From NCBI RefSeq assembly GCF_011050415.1, contig NZ_DRFS01000025.1, positions 62,001 through 126,000 of the forward strand: a DNA stretch of 64,000 nt, in the 5' to 3' direction. The translations under genes and the position numbers were made by a program. Under the pieces are notes generated by a model. That model did not search any database. It was not told where the DNA came from and saw only the letters and a list, made by a program, of their open reading frames with translations. The stretch comes from Halomonas sp. (lineage in GTDB: Bacteria; Pseudomonadota; Gammaproteobacteria; Pseudomonadales; Halomonadaceae). This document shows, piece by piece, positions 57,094 through 64,000 of this stretch (the stretch's first letter is position 1; the number at the start of each line of letters is the position of its first letter).

Positions 57094-58376
57094 GCACATC
57101 GGTTGGGCAACGCCATGTTTGGCATCCTTATGCCCACTTAAAAACCCAGACGCCTGCGCCCAAGGTTGTTGGCGGTGATGGTGTTCACTTTGTGCTTGAG
57201 AGCGGCGAACGGCTGCTGGATGCCACCTGTTCATGGTGGTGCATGATTCATGGCTATGGGCACCCGCGCTTGGTGGCGGCCATTCGCGAACAGGCGGGCG
57301 AGCTGTGCCATGTCATGCTGGGCGGCTTAACCCACGAACCCGCCGACCAATTAGCCCGCGAATTGGTGCGCATCACCCCCGCCGGACTGAATCACGTGTT
57401 CTACTCCGACAGCGGCTCGGTGGGCATGGAAGTCGCTATGAAGATGGCGCTGCAGTACCAGGTGCTTACCGGCCATCCTGGCAAGTGCAAGATGCTGTCA
57501 TTGATGAAGGCCTACCATGGCGACACTACCGGCTGTATGGCGGTCTGCGACCCGGAAGAGGGGATGCATAGTCTGTTCGCCAGCCTGTTGCCTAAACACC
57601 ATTTCGCCCCAGCGCCCACCGCCCCCTATGACGCTACGCCAGAGCAGGTTGCCCAGGATTTGGCTGGCCTGCGTGAGGTACTGGAACGCCACCACCACGA
57701 GATAGCCGCACTGCTGATGGAGCCGCTGTTGCAGGCCGCCGGTGGGCTCAATATGACCTCGCCCGCCTATCTAACCGGCGCACGGGAGCTATGCGATGAG
57801 TTTGGCGTACTGCTGATTTTTGACGAGGTGGCTACCGGCTTTGGCCGCACCGGCAAACTGTTTGCCGCCGACCACGCCGGCGTCACACCCGACATTATGG
57901 TGCTCTCCAAAGGCTTGACCGGCGGCTATTTGGGCCACGCCGCAACGCTAGCCACAGATCGTGTTCACGATGCTTTTATAGGCGACAGCCCCCACCACGC
58001 CTTTATGCACGGGCCTACTTTCATGGGTAATCCATTGGCTTGCCGTGTCGCGCTGGAAAGCCTGCGGGTCTTCGAGGAAGAGAATTATCTCAGCAAGATT
58101 GATCAGTTAAATCACTTGCTGCGTCGGGAGTTAGTTGACGACGAGCAGCTACGCACGTACAGCAAGGTAGCCGATGTCCGCGTTCTTGGTGCCACGGCGG
58201 TCATTGAGACCCACTCCGCTGAGGTGCTAAAAGGCGTGGGCGACTTCGCCCGCCAGCGTGGCGTTTGGCTACGCCCCATTGGCCGCTGGCTGTATACCAT
58301 GCCCGCCTATATCACCACGGAAGCGGAAATGACCAAGGTTACCGACATTATGAAGGCGTGGTTCCTTGAAAAGTAA
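57090..58376 (+). CDS. bioA: Adenosylmethionine-8-amino-7-oxononanoate aminotransferase BioA
   Basis: A 428-residue PLP aminotransferase using S-adenosylmethionine as amino donor. WHPYAHLKTQ at the start, SWWCMIHGYGHPRL, FYSDSGSVGMEVAMKMA, IFDEVATGFGRTG and the PLP lysine in LSKGLTGG are family marks. Being last in the biotin operon is less usual than a separate or divergent bioA. The gene ends 5 bases from the convergent sirtuin gene. Confidence 0.96.
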   Translation: MSTSVGQRHVWHPYAHLKTQTPAPKVVGGDGVHFVLESGERLLDATCSWWCMIHGYGHPRLVAAIREQAGELCHVMLGGLTHEPADQLARELVRITPAGLNHVFYSDSGSVGMEVAMKMALQYQVLTGHPGKCKMLSLMKAYHGDTTGCMAVCDPEEGMHSLFASLLPKHHFAPAPTAPYDATPEQVAQDLAGLREVLERHHHEIAALLMEPLLQAAGGLNMTSPAYLTGARELCDEFGVLLIFDEVATGFGRTGKLFAADHAGVTPDIMVLSKGLTGGYLGHAATLATDRVHDAFIGDSPHHAFMHGPTFMGNPLACRVALESLRVFEEENYLSKIDQLNHLLRRELVDDEQLRTYSKVADVRVLGATAVIETHSAEVLKGVGDFARQRGVWLRPIGRWLYTMPAYITTEAEMTKVTDIMKAWFLEK

Positions 58377-58381
58377 AACGC

Positions 58382-59095
58382 TTAGGGCAGCAGCAGATTA
58401 CCTTGCTGCTTCCAGCGATTTACTAACGCCGGAACGCCCTCTCCGGCGGTAGTATTAATTGCCAATACCCCCGGTGGACTTAGCATGTCCGCGTCGGGGT
58501 CGACCAGGGCACAAGGCGTTTCGTAGTCAATGTAGGACAACAGCGATGCGGCAGGCATCACTGCCAGTGAGGTACCGACCACCAGTAGAAAGTCAGCCTG
58601 GCTCACCAGCTCACAGGCGTCTTCAAACAGCGGTACCGACTCACCAAACCACACCACATCAGGACGTAGCTGGCTGCCCTTGTCGCAGATATTGCCCAAT
58701 TCGATGCCGCCTTTAAGCAGCGGATAGCGCATACGCTCATCGACTGACGAGCGCGCTTTTAAAATTTCACCATGTAAGTGCAATACACTCCGCGACCCTG
58801 CTCGCTCATGCAGGTCATCAATATTCTGGGTAATGATACTGACGTGAAAGCCTTCCTGCTCAAGCGCTGCCAGCGCTTTATGGGCAGCATTAGGCTTGGC
58901 GCGGCGAATCTGCTCGCGGCGCTGATTATAAAAATCCAGCACCCTCTGCGGATTGCGCTGCCACGCCTGTGGGGTCGCAACGTCCTCAACTGGATGGTTT
59001 TCCCACAGACCGTCGCTGGCACGAAAGGTTTTAATCCCGCTCTCGGCGCTAATCCCCGAGCCGGTAAACACCACCAAATGCGGGCTTGCTGCCAT
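58382..59095 (-). CDS. NAD-dependent deacylase, sirtuin (CobB-like), zinc cysteines missing
   Basis: A 237-residue sirtuin. NAD and catalytic motifs are intact: GSGISAESGIKTFR, TQNIDDLHERAG, the histidine in LHLHGE, and VWFGE. The FYNQRREQI stretch aligns with the Tyr/Arg pair that gives class III enzymes desuccinylase activity in E. coli CobB. Only one of the usual four zinc cysteines is left (GNICDKGSQLRP). Such zinc-less relatives occur in several bacterial groups. Confidence 0.88.
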   Translation of the reverse strand: MAASPHLVVFTGSGISAESGIKTFRASDGLWENHPVEDVATPQAWQRNPQRVLDFYNQRREQIRRAKPNAAHKALAALEQEGFHVSIITQNIDDLHERAGSRSVLHLHGEILKARSSVDERMRYPLLKGGIELGNICDKGSQLRPDVVWFGESVPLFEDACELVSQADFLLVVGTSLAVMPAASLLSYIDYETPCALVDPDADMLSPPGVLAINTTAGEGVPALVNRWKQQGNLLLP

Positions 59096-59138
59096 GATTA
59101 CCTCGTTATCGATGCTTCATTGCACGCTAAATAGACCC

Positions 59139-60899
59139 CTAATATACCAACTGGCCGATGCTACCCGCAAAACGCTGCTTATTGCGGTAAGGGTAAACGT
59201 CAATGACGCGGCCATCGATGATCGCCTGCTGCAGTTCAAGCCAGTAATCCGGGTCGAAGAGCTCTGGGTGCTGATGCATGAATATATCGCGCAGCGCTTT
59301 ATTGGCAAACATAAAGGGCCCGAACTCCTCGGGAAAGATATCGTTTGGACCAATGGATAGCGTGTCGCCCCCCTGAAAGTCATTGCCGTAGGACTTGGGA
59401 ATGTGCCGAAAACGGCACTCGGTGAGGTAGCAGACCTCATCGTAGTCGTAGAAAATTACTCGGCCATGGCGCGTCACGCCAAAGTTTTTCAGCAGCATAT
59501 CGCCGGGAAAAATATTCGCCGCCGCCATCTGTTTAATGGCATTGCCATAATCCTTAAGTACCATCTCCTTCTCTTTGTCGCTGCACTGCTCCAGGTAGAT
59601 ATTTAGCGGGGTCATCATCCGCTCGGTATAGCAGTGTTTGATAATCACCTTGTCGTCTTTCAACACCACGGTTGAGGGCGCCACTTCCAATAAGTGCTCC
59701 AGACACTCCGGCGAAAAATGATCCTGACGGACAATAAAATTGGAGAACTCTTGGGTATCCGCCATACGCCCCACCCGGTCGTGGCGCTTTACCAAACGGT
59801 ATTTTTCGCGCACCACCGCGTGAGTCACCTCTTTAGCCGGGTCAAATTTATCTTTAATGATTTTAAACACGGTGCGGAAACTGGGCAGCACAAACACGGC
59901 CATCACCATGCCACGCACCCCCGGTGCGATAATGAATTGATCTTCGCGCTTGGCGACCTGCTGGTTGAGCGCCCGGAAAAACTCGGTTTTGCCATGCTTG
60001 AAAAAGCCAATCGACGCGTAAAGCTCCCCTTCCGGCTTGTGCGGCATAAGCTGCTGAAGATAGCTGACAAACTCCCCTGGCACGGGCACCTCGACCTGAA
60101 AGTAGGCCCGGGTGAAGGAGAAGATAATCGAGACTTCATCGGTTTCAATCAGCACGGTATCCAGATGCAGGCTTGGATCACCCCCTTGCTGGTCGCCAAA
60201 CCCCTCGCCGTGGAGTACTGGCAGCACTAACGGCACCTGCTCGCCGCCGCCCAGGATTCGCCCAACTAGGTAAGCACCTTTATTGCGGTAGAAGAAGCTG
60301 TTGAGCAGCTCAATTTCAGTGTCATTGGCGTTCAAAATCGCTGCTGGTAAGTGCTGCTGTAAAAACGTAGCGCCTAACCGAGTATCGTGGCTAATATCTG
60401 CAAAGCGATTCTCCAATGGCGCATCTATCAGCGCCCACTTGAGCGCCGCCTGCCAGTCGCCGTTTACCCTGAGCCTGCGGCACAGCTCAATCCCCGAGCG
60501 GTGGGCAGCATCCTCCCGAGAGCTATACACAAACATCCACTCATTGCGTATATGGCGGTGATGGAAAATGGCGCAGAACAGCGAGTTAAAGAAGGTTTCC
60601 GCCAGCTCGTAATCGAGTCGGAGGCTGACCAACTCGGCGTAGTGGCCACGCGCTTCGCGCCAGCTATCACAGTGGGCAACCACATCGGGTGTAAAGGTCT
60701 GCTTTAAGCGCCCCAGTGTGACATCGATTTTTTGCTGGTAGAGATTAATCCGCTCTGCAGATGCCTGTTGGGCATCACGCCAGGCCGCATCACGAAAGCG
60801 GCGGCTTGCATCGGCGGTGATCTCTTTAAAGCGCGCGCGGTACTCATCGAAACCATGCAGAATTGTTGTCGCTAAGCGGTACCCAGGGGAGTGTTTCAC
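59139..60899 (-). CDS. aceK: Isocitrate dehydrogenase kinase/phosphatase AceK
   Basis: A 586-residue bifunctional enzyme that switches isocitrate dehydrogenase off to send carbon to the glyoxylate shunt on acetate. ILHGFDEYRARFKEIT at the N-terminus and the C-terminal kinase-like part (GDMLLKNFGVTRHGRVIFYDYDE) are diagnostic. Full length. It is 45 bases downstream of tal on the same strand, so read-through from the pyp locus is possible; no aceA or aceB is adjacent. Confidence 0.95.
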   Translation of the reverse strand: MKHSPGYRLATTILHGFDEYRARFKEITADASRRFRDAAWRDAQQASAERINLYQQKIDVTLGRLKQTFTPDVVAHCDSWREARGHYAELVSLRLDYELAETFFNSLFCAIFHHRHIRNEWMFVYSSREDAAHRSGIELCRRLRVNGDWQAALKWALIDAPLENRFADISHDTRLGATFLQQHLPAAILNANDTEIELLNSFFYRNKGAYLVGRILGGGEQVPLVLPVLHGEGFGDQQGGDPSLHLDTVLIETDEVSIIFSFTRAYFQVEVPVPGEFVSYLQQLMPHKPEGELYASIGFFKHGKTEFFRALNQQVAKREDQFIIAPGVRGMVMAVFVLPSFRTVFKIIKDKFDPAKEVTHAVVREKYRLVKRHDRVGRMADTQEFSNFIVRQDHFSPECLEHLLEVAPSTVVLKDDKVIIKHCYTERMMTPLNIYLEQCSDKEKEMVLKDYGNAIKQMAAANIFPGDMLLKNFGVTRHGRVIFYDYDEVCYLTECRFRHIPKSYGNDFQGGDTLSIGPNDIFPEEFGPFMFANKALRDIFMHQHPELFDPDYWLELQQAIIDGRVIDVYPYRNKQRFAGSIGQLVY

Positions 60900-60944
60900 A
60901 GGCCAAACTCCTAATTATTTCTACCAGCTTCGCGTAACGGGAAC

Positions 60945-62540
60945 CTACATGCGAGGCGACCTTGGTGGGACTGAGGGTGAAACACTCAGTAAAACCATTA
61001 ATGGCGCCACCTCATCCGGATCGGCCAACATATTCGCCACGTTGGTAATCTCTTCTGACAGCGGCCGATCCTGCTTGAGGGGTGGCGCATACGTTCGCAC
61101 CCAGGCGCATAGCGTTTTAGAGGCGTGGCTAAGCAGGTGAGCACTTTTCAACTCAGCTCCCTGGGCAAGCACTAAGGCTTCGATGGCTAACACTTGGTAA
61201 AGTTGCTCTAAGCTTGTACTGGCCCGTCGTGCGGCGATAGTACCCAGGGGGACGATATCCTGGTTATCGGCGTTCGTAGGAATCGATTGAATAGAAGCAG
61301 GCATCGCGTGGCTACGAAGCTCAGCAACAAGCGAGGTTGCGCTAACCTGAGCCCCCATAAAACCACTGTGTAAGCCGGTATCGAGGGGCTGCATAAACGC
61401 AGGTAAGCCGTTATTTTTTTGAGGATCCGTAATTCTCGCGATACGCCGCTCGCTATACAGCGCCATTTGGATGAGCGCATTATTGAGATGGTCGCTGGCA
61501 AAGGCCAACTGTTGGCCAAAAAAGTTACCCCCATGCAAAATAGTGTCGTCATCGACCAACAGCAGCGGGTTGTCGGTGACCGCCTGAAGCTCAATTCGCA
61601 CGGTTTGTGCGTGCTGCTCAACAACGTCCCAGGCGGCACCCAGTGCTTGGGGGGCGCACCTTAAGGTATAAGCATCTTGGGGTAACGGCTGATGCTGCTG
61701 AATATCGCTGCCCATATCAGGAAGCGATGTAAGGGCTCTCTGCCAGGGAACTAGCGCGCCGCTGCTTTCAGACAGCGACCAAAGCCAACGATGCAACTGT
61801 TGCTGACCTGGGTGCGGACGCAGCTCACCAATGGCGGGATGAAATGCCTCACGATGGCCTTCCAACAGCTCGGCGTATAACAATACGAGTAACGTGCTAA
61901 GTTTGACTGCCCGCTGTGCCGCGGTGGCGTTCAAGGCGGCAATACCCGCCGTGGTTGACGTTCCGTTAACCAGAGCGATCGCATCTTTGCCCTGAAGCAC
62001 TAGCGGTTTCCAGTCGAGCTGCCGGTGGGCCTCGGCGCTATCTATCCAATGCCCGCCCCTTAGGCTTACTTTTCCTTCACCGCTGAGCGCCCGCGCCAAA
62101 TGCGCCAAGGGGGTTAAGTCGCCGCTAGCGCCAACAGTACCCTGGGACGGTACTAGAGGAATCAAATCAACCTCCAGCCACCCCTGCAAACGATCGATAA
62201 GCACCGGATTAGCCCCCGAGTGGCCACGCACCAAACTGGCCATACGCGCCACCATCATCGCGCGCACGTGACGATGTGACAGGGGCTCCCCCACGCCACT
62301 GCATAAGTGATAGACCAAATTTTGCTGCAGGAGCGATGATTGTTTAGGGTCCACATTTGTTGTGGCTAAAGGTCCATACCCCGTCGTCACGCCATAGATT
62401 CGCTGGCGCTGTTCGATGGCATTGCACAAAAAATCGTGGGCTTTTCGCACCGCGTGTTTTTCTGCTTGCGATAGCACTATCGACTGCCTCCCAAGCGCAA
62501 TCATTTCGATCTCTTCGAGCGTGCGATGCTCATCGTCCAT
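60945..62540 (-). CDS. tal: Tyrosine ammonia-lyase (PYP chromophore synthesis)
   Basis: A 531-residue member of the aromatic ammonia-lyase family. The MIO electrophile forms from A138-S139-G140 (GTVGASGDLTPLAH) and Y49 (YGVTTGYGP) is the catalytic tyrosine. The ring-binding pair is H78-L79 (LQQNLVYHLCSG). In this family HL at this site goes with tyrosine, FL with phenylalanine and SH with histidine. With pcl and pyp next to it, the product is p-coumarate for photoactive yellow protein. The ATG at 62540 is preferred; a GTG two codons earlier is possible. Confidence 0.9.
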   Translation of the reverse strand: MDDEHRTLEEIEMIALGRQSIVLSQAEKHAVRKAHDFLCNAIEQRQRIYGVTTGYGPLATTNVDPKQSSLLQQNLVYHLCSGVGEPLSHRHVRAMMVARMASLVRGHSGANPVLIDRLQGWLEVDLIPLVPSQGTVGASGDLTPLAHLARALSGEGKVSLRGGHWIDSAEAHRQLDWKPLVLQGKDAIALVNGTSTTAGIAALNATAAQRAVKLSTLLVLLYAELLEGHREAFHPAIGELRPHPGQQQLHRWLWSLSESSGALVPWQRALTSLPDMGSDIQQHQPLPQDAYTLRCAPQALGAAWDVVEQHAQTVRIELQAVTDNPLLLVDDDTILHGGNFFGQQLAFASDHLNNALIQMALYSERRIARITDPQKNNGLPAFMQPLDTGLHSGFMGAQVSATSLVAELRSHAMPASIQSIPTNADNQDIVPLGTIAARRASTSLEQLYQVLAIEALVLAQGAELKSAHLLSHASKTLCAWVRTYAPPLKQDRPLSEEITNVANMLADPDEVAPLMVLLSVSPSVPPRSPRM

Positions 62541-62565
62541 AACCACATTTCCTATATAGAGGATT

Positions 62566-62607
62566 GCTCTGGAGAGCTAACTTTTAAGGGCTAGCTTCTA
62601 AGGGCTA
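62566..62607 (-). repeat. Three 14-base direct repeats at the pcl-tal junction
   Basis: Read on the minus strand: TAGCCCTTAGAAGC, TAGCCCTTAAAAGT and TAGCTCTCCAGAGC. The first begins with the pcl stop codon. The third contains the palindrome GCTCT-GG-AGAGC. The first two differ at two positions; the third is more diverged. Confidence 0.65.
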
Positions 62608-63735
62608 CCAGTCAGTCAGCTTGCCTATTGTGTTAGTGGGTAGGACGTCGCCGTAGGTAATCCTGATGGGGCGCTCAGCTGCAGGCCACGAAGCGATAGC
62701 CTGCGCGATGGCGTTGGCGGTTTCATGCTCACTGCTCTCAGGCACAACGAAGGCTTTCAAACGCAGCTGAGTGGCCGAGTCTGTAGTGCGAATGGCACAG
62801 TCAGCCACGCTCGCCAACGCCCGTAGCTGTTGGGCCACATGCTGCGGGCTCACGTTAACTCCACCAATGACCACAACATCGTCATGACGCCCTTCGAGGG
62901 TAAAGGTGCTTTCGTCATGCCAGCACGTATTATCCGACAGCGGCGTAGCAACGTGGCTATCAACACGTTGAATATGCTGAGCATCAAGGCGTTGCCAGTG
63001 CGCTAACAGCCGATAAAGCTCGTTCTCGCGCCATCGGGTAGCCACCCCGCCTGTTTCGGTACTGCCATAGATATCCAGCAACCCCGTTAAACCGCGTTCA
63101 GTCACTGCCTCCCAGGTAGCGGCGGAGAGCGGCGCCGTAGAAGACACCCCGAGCATATTCGCTGGCCAAGTAGTGCGCGAACGCGCCAGGTACTCCCAGC
63201 GAGGTGGCACCGTTACTAGCAAATCACCTGACGCCAGAGTAGGCAAAGCCATGCTATCCGCAGCAATCCGTGGAACACCCAGTACACCAGGCAACGCTAT
63301 TCCCAGCATAAAGCCGTACAGATGATGCAGCGGTAACCAGCTAATCACTCGGCTAATTGGCACACGCGCCGAGAATCGCCGCGCCAAGGCAACCCCTTCC
63401 GCTTCGATATCTTTCCAGCGATGTAAATGAGCGGTAGGAGATCCGGTACTACCAGAAGTACGAAGCGTTAGCCCCGAGGTAGCGTTCACGGCTTGTGCTA
63501 CGATCGCCGCCCAATCATCGAAGTGTTGGGTCATTAAGAGACGGTCTTCGACACCGGTCTCATACAAACAAAAAAATTCATTAGTACAGGCAGCAAGGTG
63601 CAGTCTTTCGAGGGAGTCGATGGTGGGTAGATGTTGCCAGTCCGGCACTGGGGTTTGACGGTAGGCTGCCAGTTCGGCGCTTAGCAATGATTGCAGGACC
63701 GTTTTGCAATCGGCTGCGCTTAACCACTGAGGCAT
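62605..63735 (-). CDS. pcl: p-Coumarate--CoA ligase (PYP chromophore activation)
   Basis: A 376-residue AMP-forming ligase, shorter than typical 4-coumarate ligases of over 500. The phosphate loop is TSGSTGSPT (93-101), followed by YGSTETGG, GRHDDVVVIGGVNVSP and a C-terminal lysine in PTNTIGKL. It would adenylate p-coumarate and form the thioester needed for attachment to PYP. The ATG at 63735 follows AAGGA; the frame extends to 63768 without support. It lies between pyp and tal on the same strand, as expected for a PYP locus. Confidence 0.88.
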   Translation of the reverse strand: MPQWLSAADCKTVLQSLLSAELAAYRQTPVPDWQHLPTIDSLERLHLAACTNEFFCLYETGVEDRLLMTQHFDDWAAIVAQAVNATSGLTLRTSGSTGSPTAHLHRWKDIEAEGVALARRFSARVPISRVISWLPLHHLYGFMLGIALPGVLGVPRIAADSMALPTLASGDLLVTVPPRWEYLARSRTTWPANMLGVSSTAPLSAATWEAVTERGLTGLLDIYGSTETGGVATRWRENELYRLLAHWQRLDAQHIQRVDSHVATPLSDNTCWHDESTFTLEGRHDDVVVIGGVNVSPQHVAQQLRALASVADCAIRTTDSATQLRLKAFVVPESSEHETANAIAQAIASWPAAERPIRITYGDVLPTNTIGKLTDW

Positions 63736-63777
63736 CTGATGATCCTTAATGACACCAAAATATCGCACGATTTAGGT

Positions 63778-63816
63778 AAAAAGCCGCTTACTCCTACTGT
63801 CCGTTAAGTAAGCAGC
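63778..63816 (-). terminator. Intrinsic terminator directly after pyp
   Basis: On the minus strand GCTGCTTACT (63816-63807) pairs with AGTAAGCGGC (63792-63783) with one G-U pair, followed by TTTTT (63782-63778). It starts 12 bases after the pyp stop and lies about 40 bases before the pcl start, so pcl and tal may depend on read-through or on a promoter of their own. Confidence 0.8.
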
Positions 63817-63827
63817 TCTTATATCGA

Positions 63828-64000
63828 TTATAAGCGCTTAACAAAGATCCAGTAGGCATCTCCAGAGATCGCTTTTTTCATATGCACTTTTACTTTTGTG
63901 GGCGTCATCTGGTAGTCAAATACATATTCAAACATAGTGTTCAGGTCACCGTTTTTAACACCTTCTTTAAAACGGCCCTGAAACTCTTTGCTTTGCGTGC
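63828..64000 (-). CDS. pyp: Photoactive yellow protein, C-terminal 56 residues (cut by window edge)
   Basis: The visible part reads [14 protein letters not shown], then [24 protein letters not shown] and [12 protein letters not shown]. From memory of the Halorhodospira halophila PYP sequence it matches residues 70-125 with no gap and about 44 of 56 identities. The match includes the loop with Met100 and the length to the stop. The last two visible bases (GC of the preceding codon) fit TGC, the codon for the chromophore cysteine 69. PYP is a PAS-domain blue-light receptor that carries p-coumarate on that cysteine and undergoes a photocycle. The rest of the gene lies beyond 64000. Confidence 0.93.
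   Translation of the reverse strand, partial: TQSKEFQGRFKEGVKNGDLNTMFEYVFDYQMTPTKVKVHMKKAISGDAYWIFVKRL

Noticed and set aside
60945..62540. Histidine ammonia-lyase (hutH)
   Set aside because: The selectivity pair is HL rather than SH, and no hutU, hutI or hutG is nearby.
60945..64000. Aryl polyene pigment cluster (ammonia-lyase plus AMP-ligase)
   Set aside because: The next gene upstream is clearly photoactive yellow protein ([17 protein letters not shown]), and no ketosynthase or acyl carrier gene is visible. The pair serves PYP chromophore synthesis.

Overview
The window is a continuous stretch of chromosome from a moderately halophilic gammaproteobacterium, most likely Halomonas or a close relative such as Vreelandella. 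The evidence is the suhB-trmJ-cysE-iscR-iscS / ndk-rlmN-pilF-rodZ-ispG-hisS-yfgM-bamB-der order, the aroE-hemF-tsaC-dprA-lysM / def-fmt-rsmB-trkA-trkH block, and a photoactive yellow protein locus at the right edge. I found no tRNA, rRNA, CRISPR array, insertion sequence or prophage.

Layout. (1) 1-8457, minus strand: a tight nine-gene operon for uptake and hydrolytic breakdown of an unidentified N-containing, probably cyclic, compound. It holds a RutB-like cysteine hydrolase, two paralogous THI5/NMT1-type binding proteins, an SDR, an allantoinase/dihydroorotase-like enzyme, one ABC ATPase and permease, a deaminase-type amidohydrolase and an M20 hydrolase cut by the window edge. A LysR regulator (8566-9474) diverges from it. 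(2) 9598-24753: housekeeping genes. The isc locus is reduced to iscR-iscS-iscA: iscU, hscBA and fdx are absent, and IscS lacks the C-terminal tail known to contact IscU. SuhB has lost most phosphatase metal ligands. (3) 24998-26078: an M48 lipoprotein protease and a small membrane protein. (4) 26184-31077, minus: a second NMT1-type ABC transporter with a TauE/SafE exporter and an amidase.

(5) 31418-38188, minus: a peptide-type ABC transporter with unusual architecture. The binding protein looks circularly permuted, the DppC-like permease carries a roughly 290-residue periplasmic insert of seven propeller-like repeats, and the two ATPases are fused. (6) 38298-52417: aroE, hemF, tsaC, dprA, a LysM protein, def, fmt, rsmB, dodecin, trkA, trkH, a TraB-like protein, an EamA permease and tapT. 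(7) 52596-58376: a complete overlapping bioBFHCDA operon. (8) 58382-60899, minus: a sirtuin and aceK. (9) 60945-64000, minus: tyrosine ammonia-lyase (tal), p-coumarate ligase (pcl) and the last 56 residues of photoactive yellow protein (pyp). The edge falls in the codon of the chromophore-binding cysteine.

The tal-pcl-pyp set explains itself: Tal makes p-coumarate from tyrosine, Pcl activates it as a thioester, and it is attached to PYP to give a blue-light receptor. The most unusual material not explained by textbook systems is the transporter at 31418-38188, followed by the catabolic operon at the left edge and the reduced isc locus.
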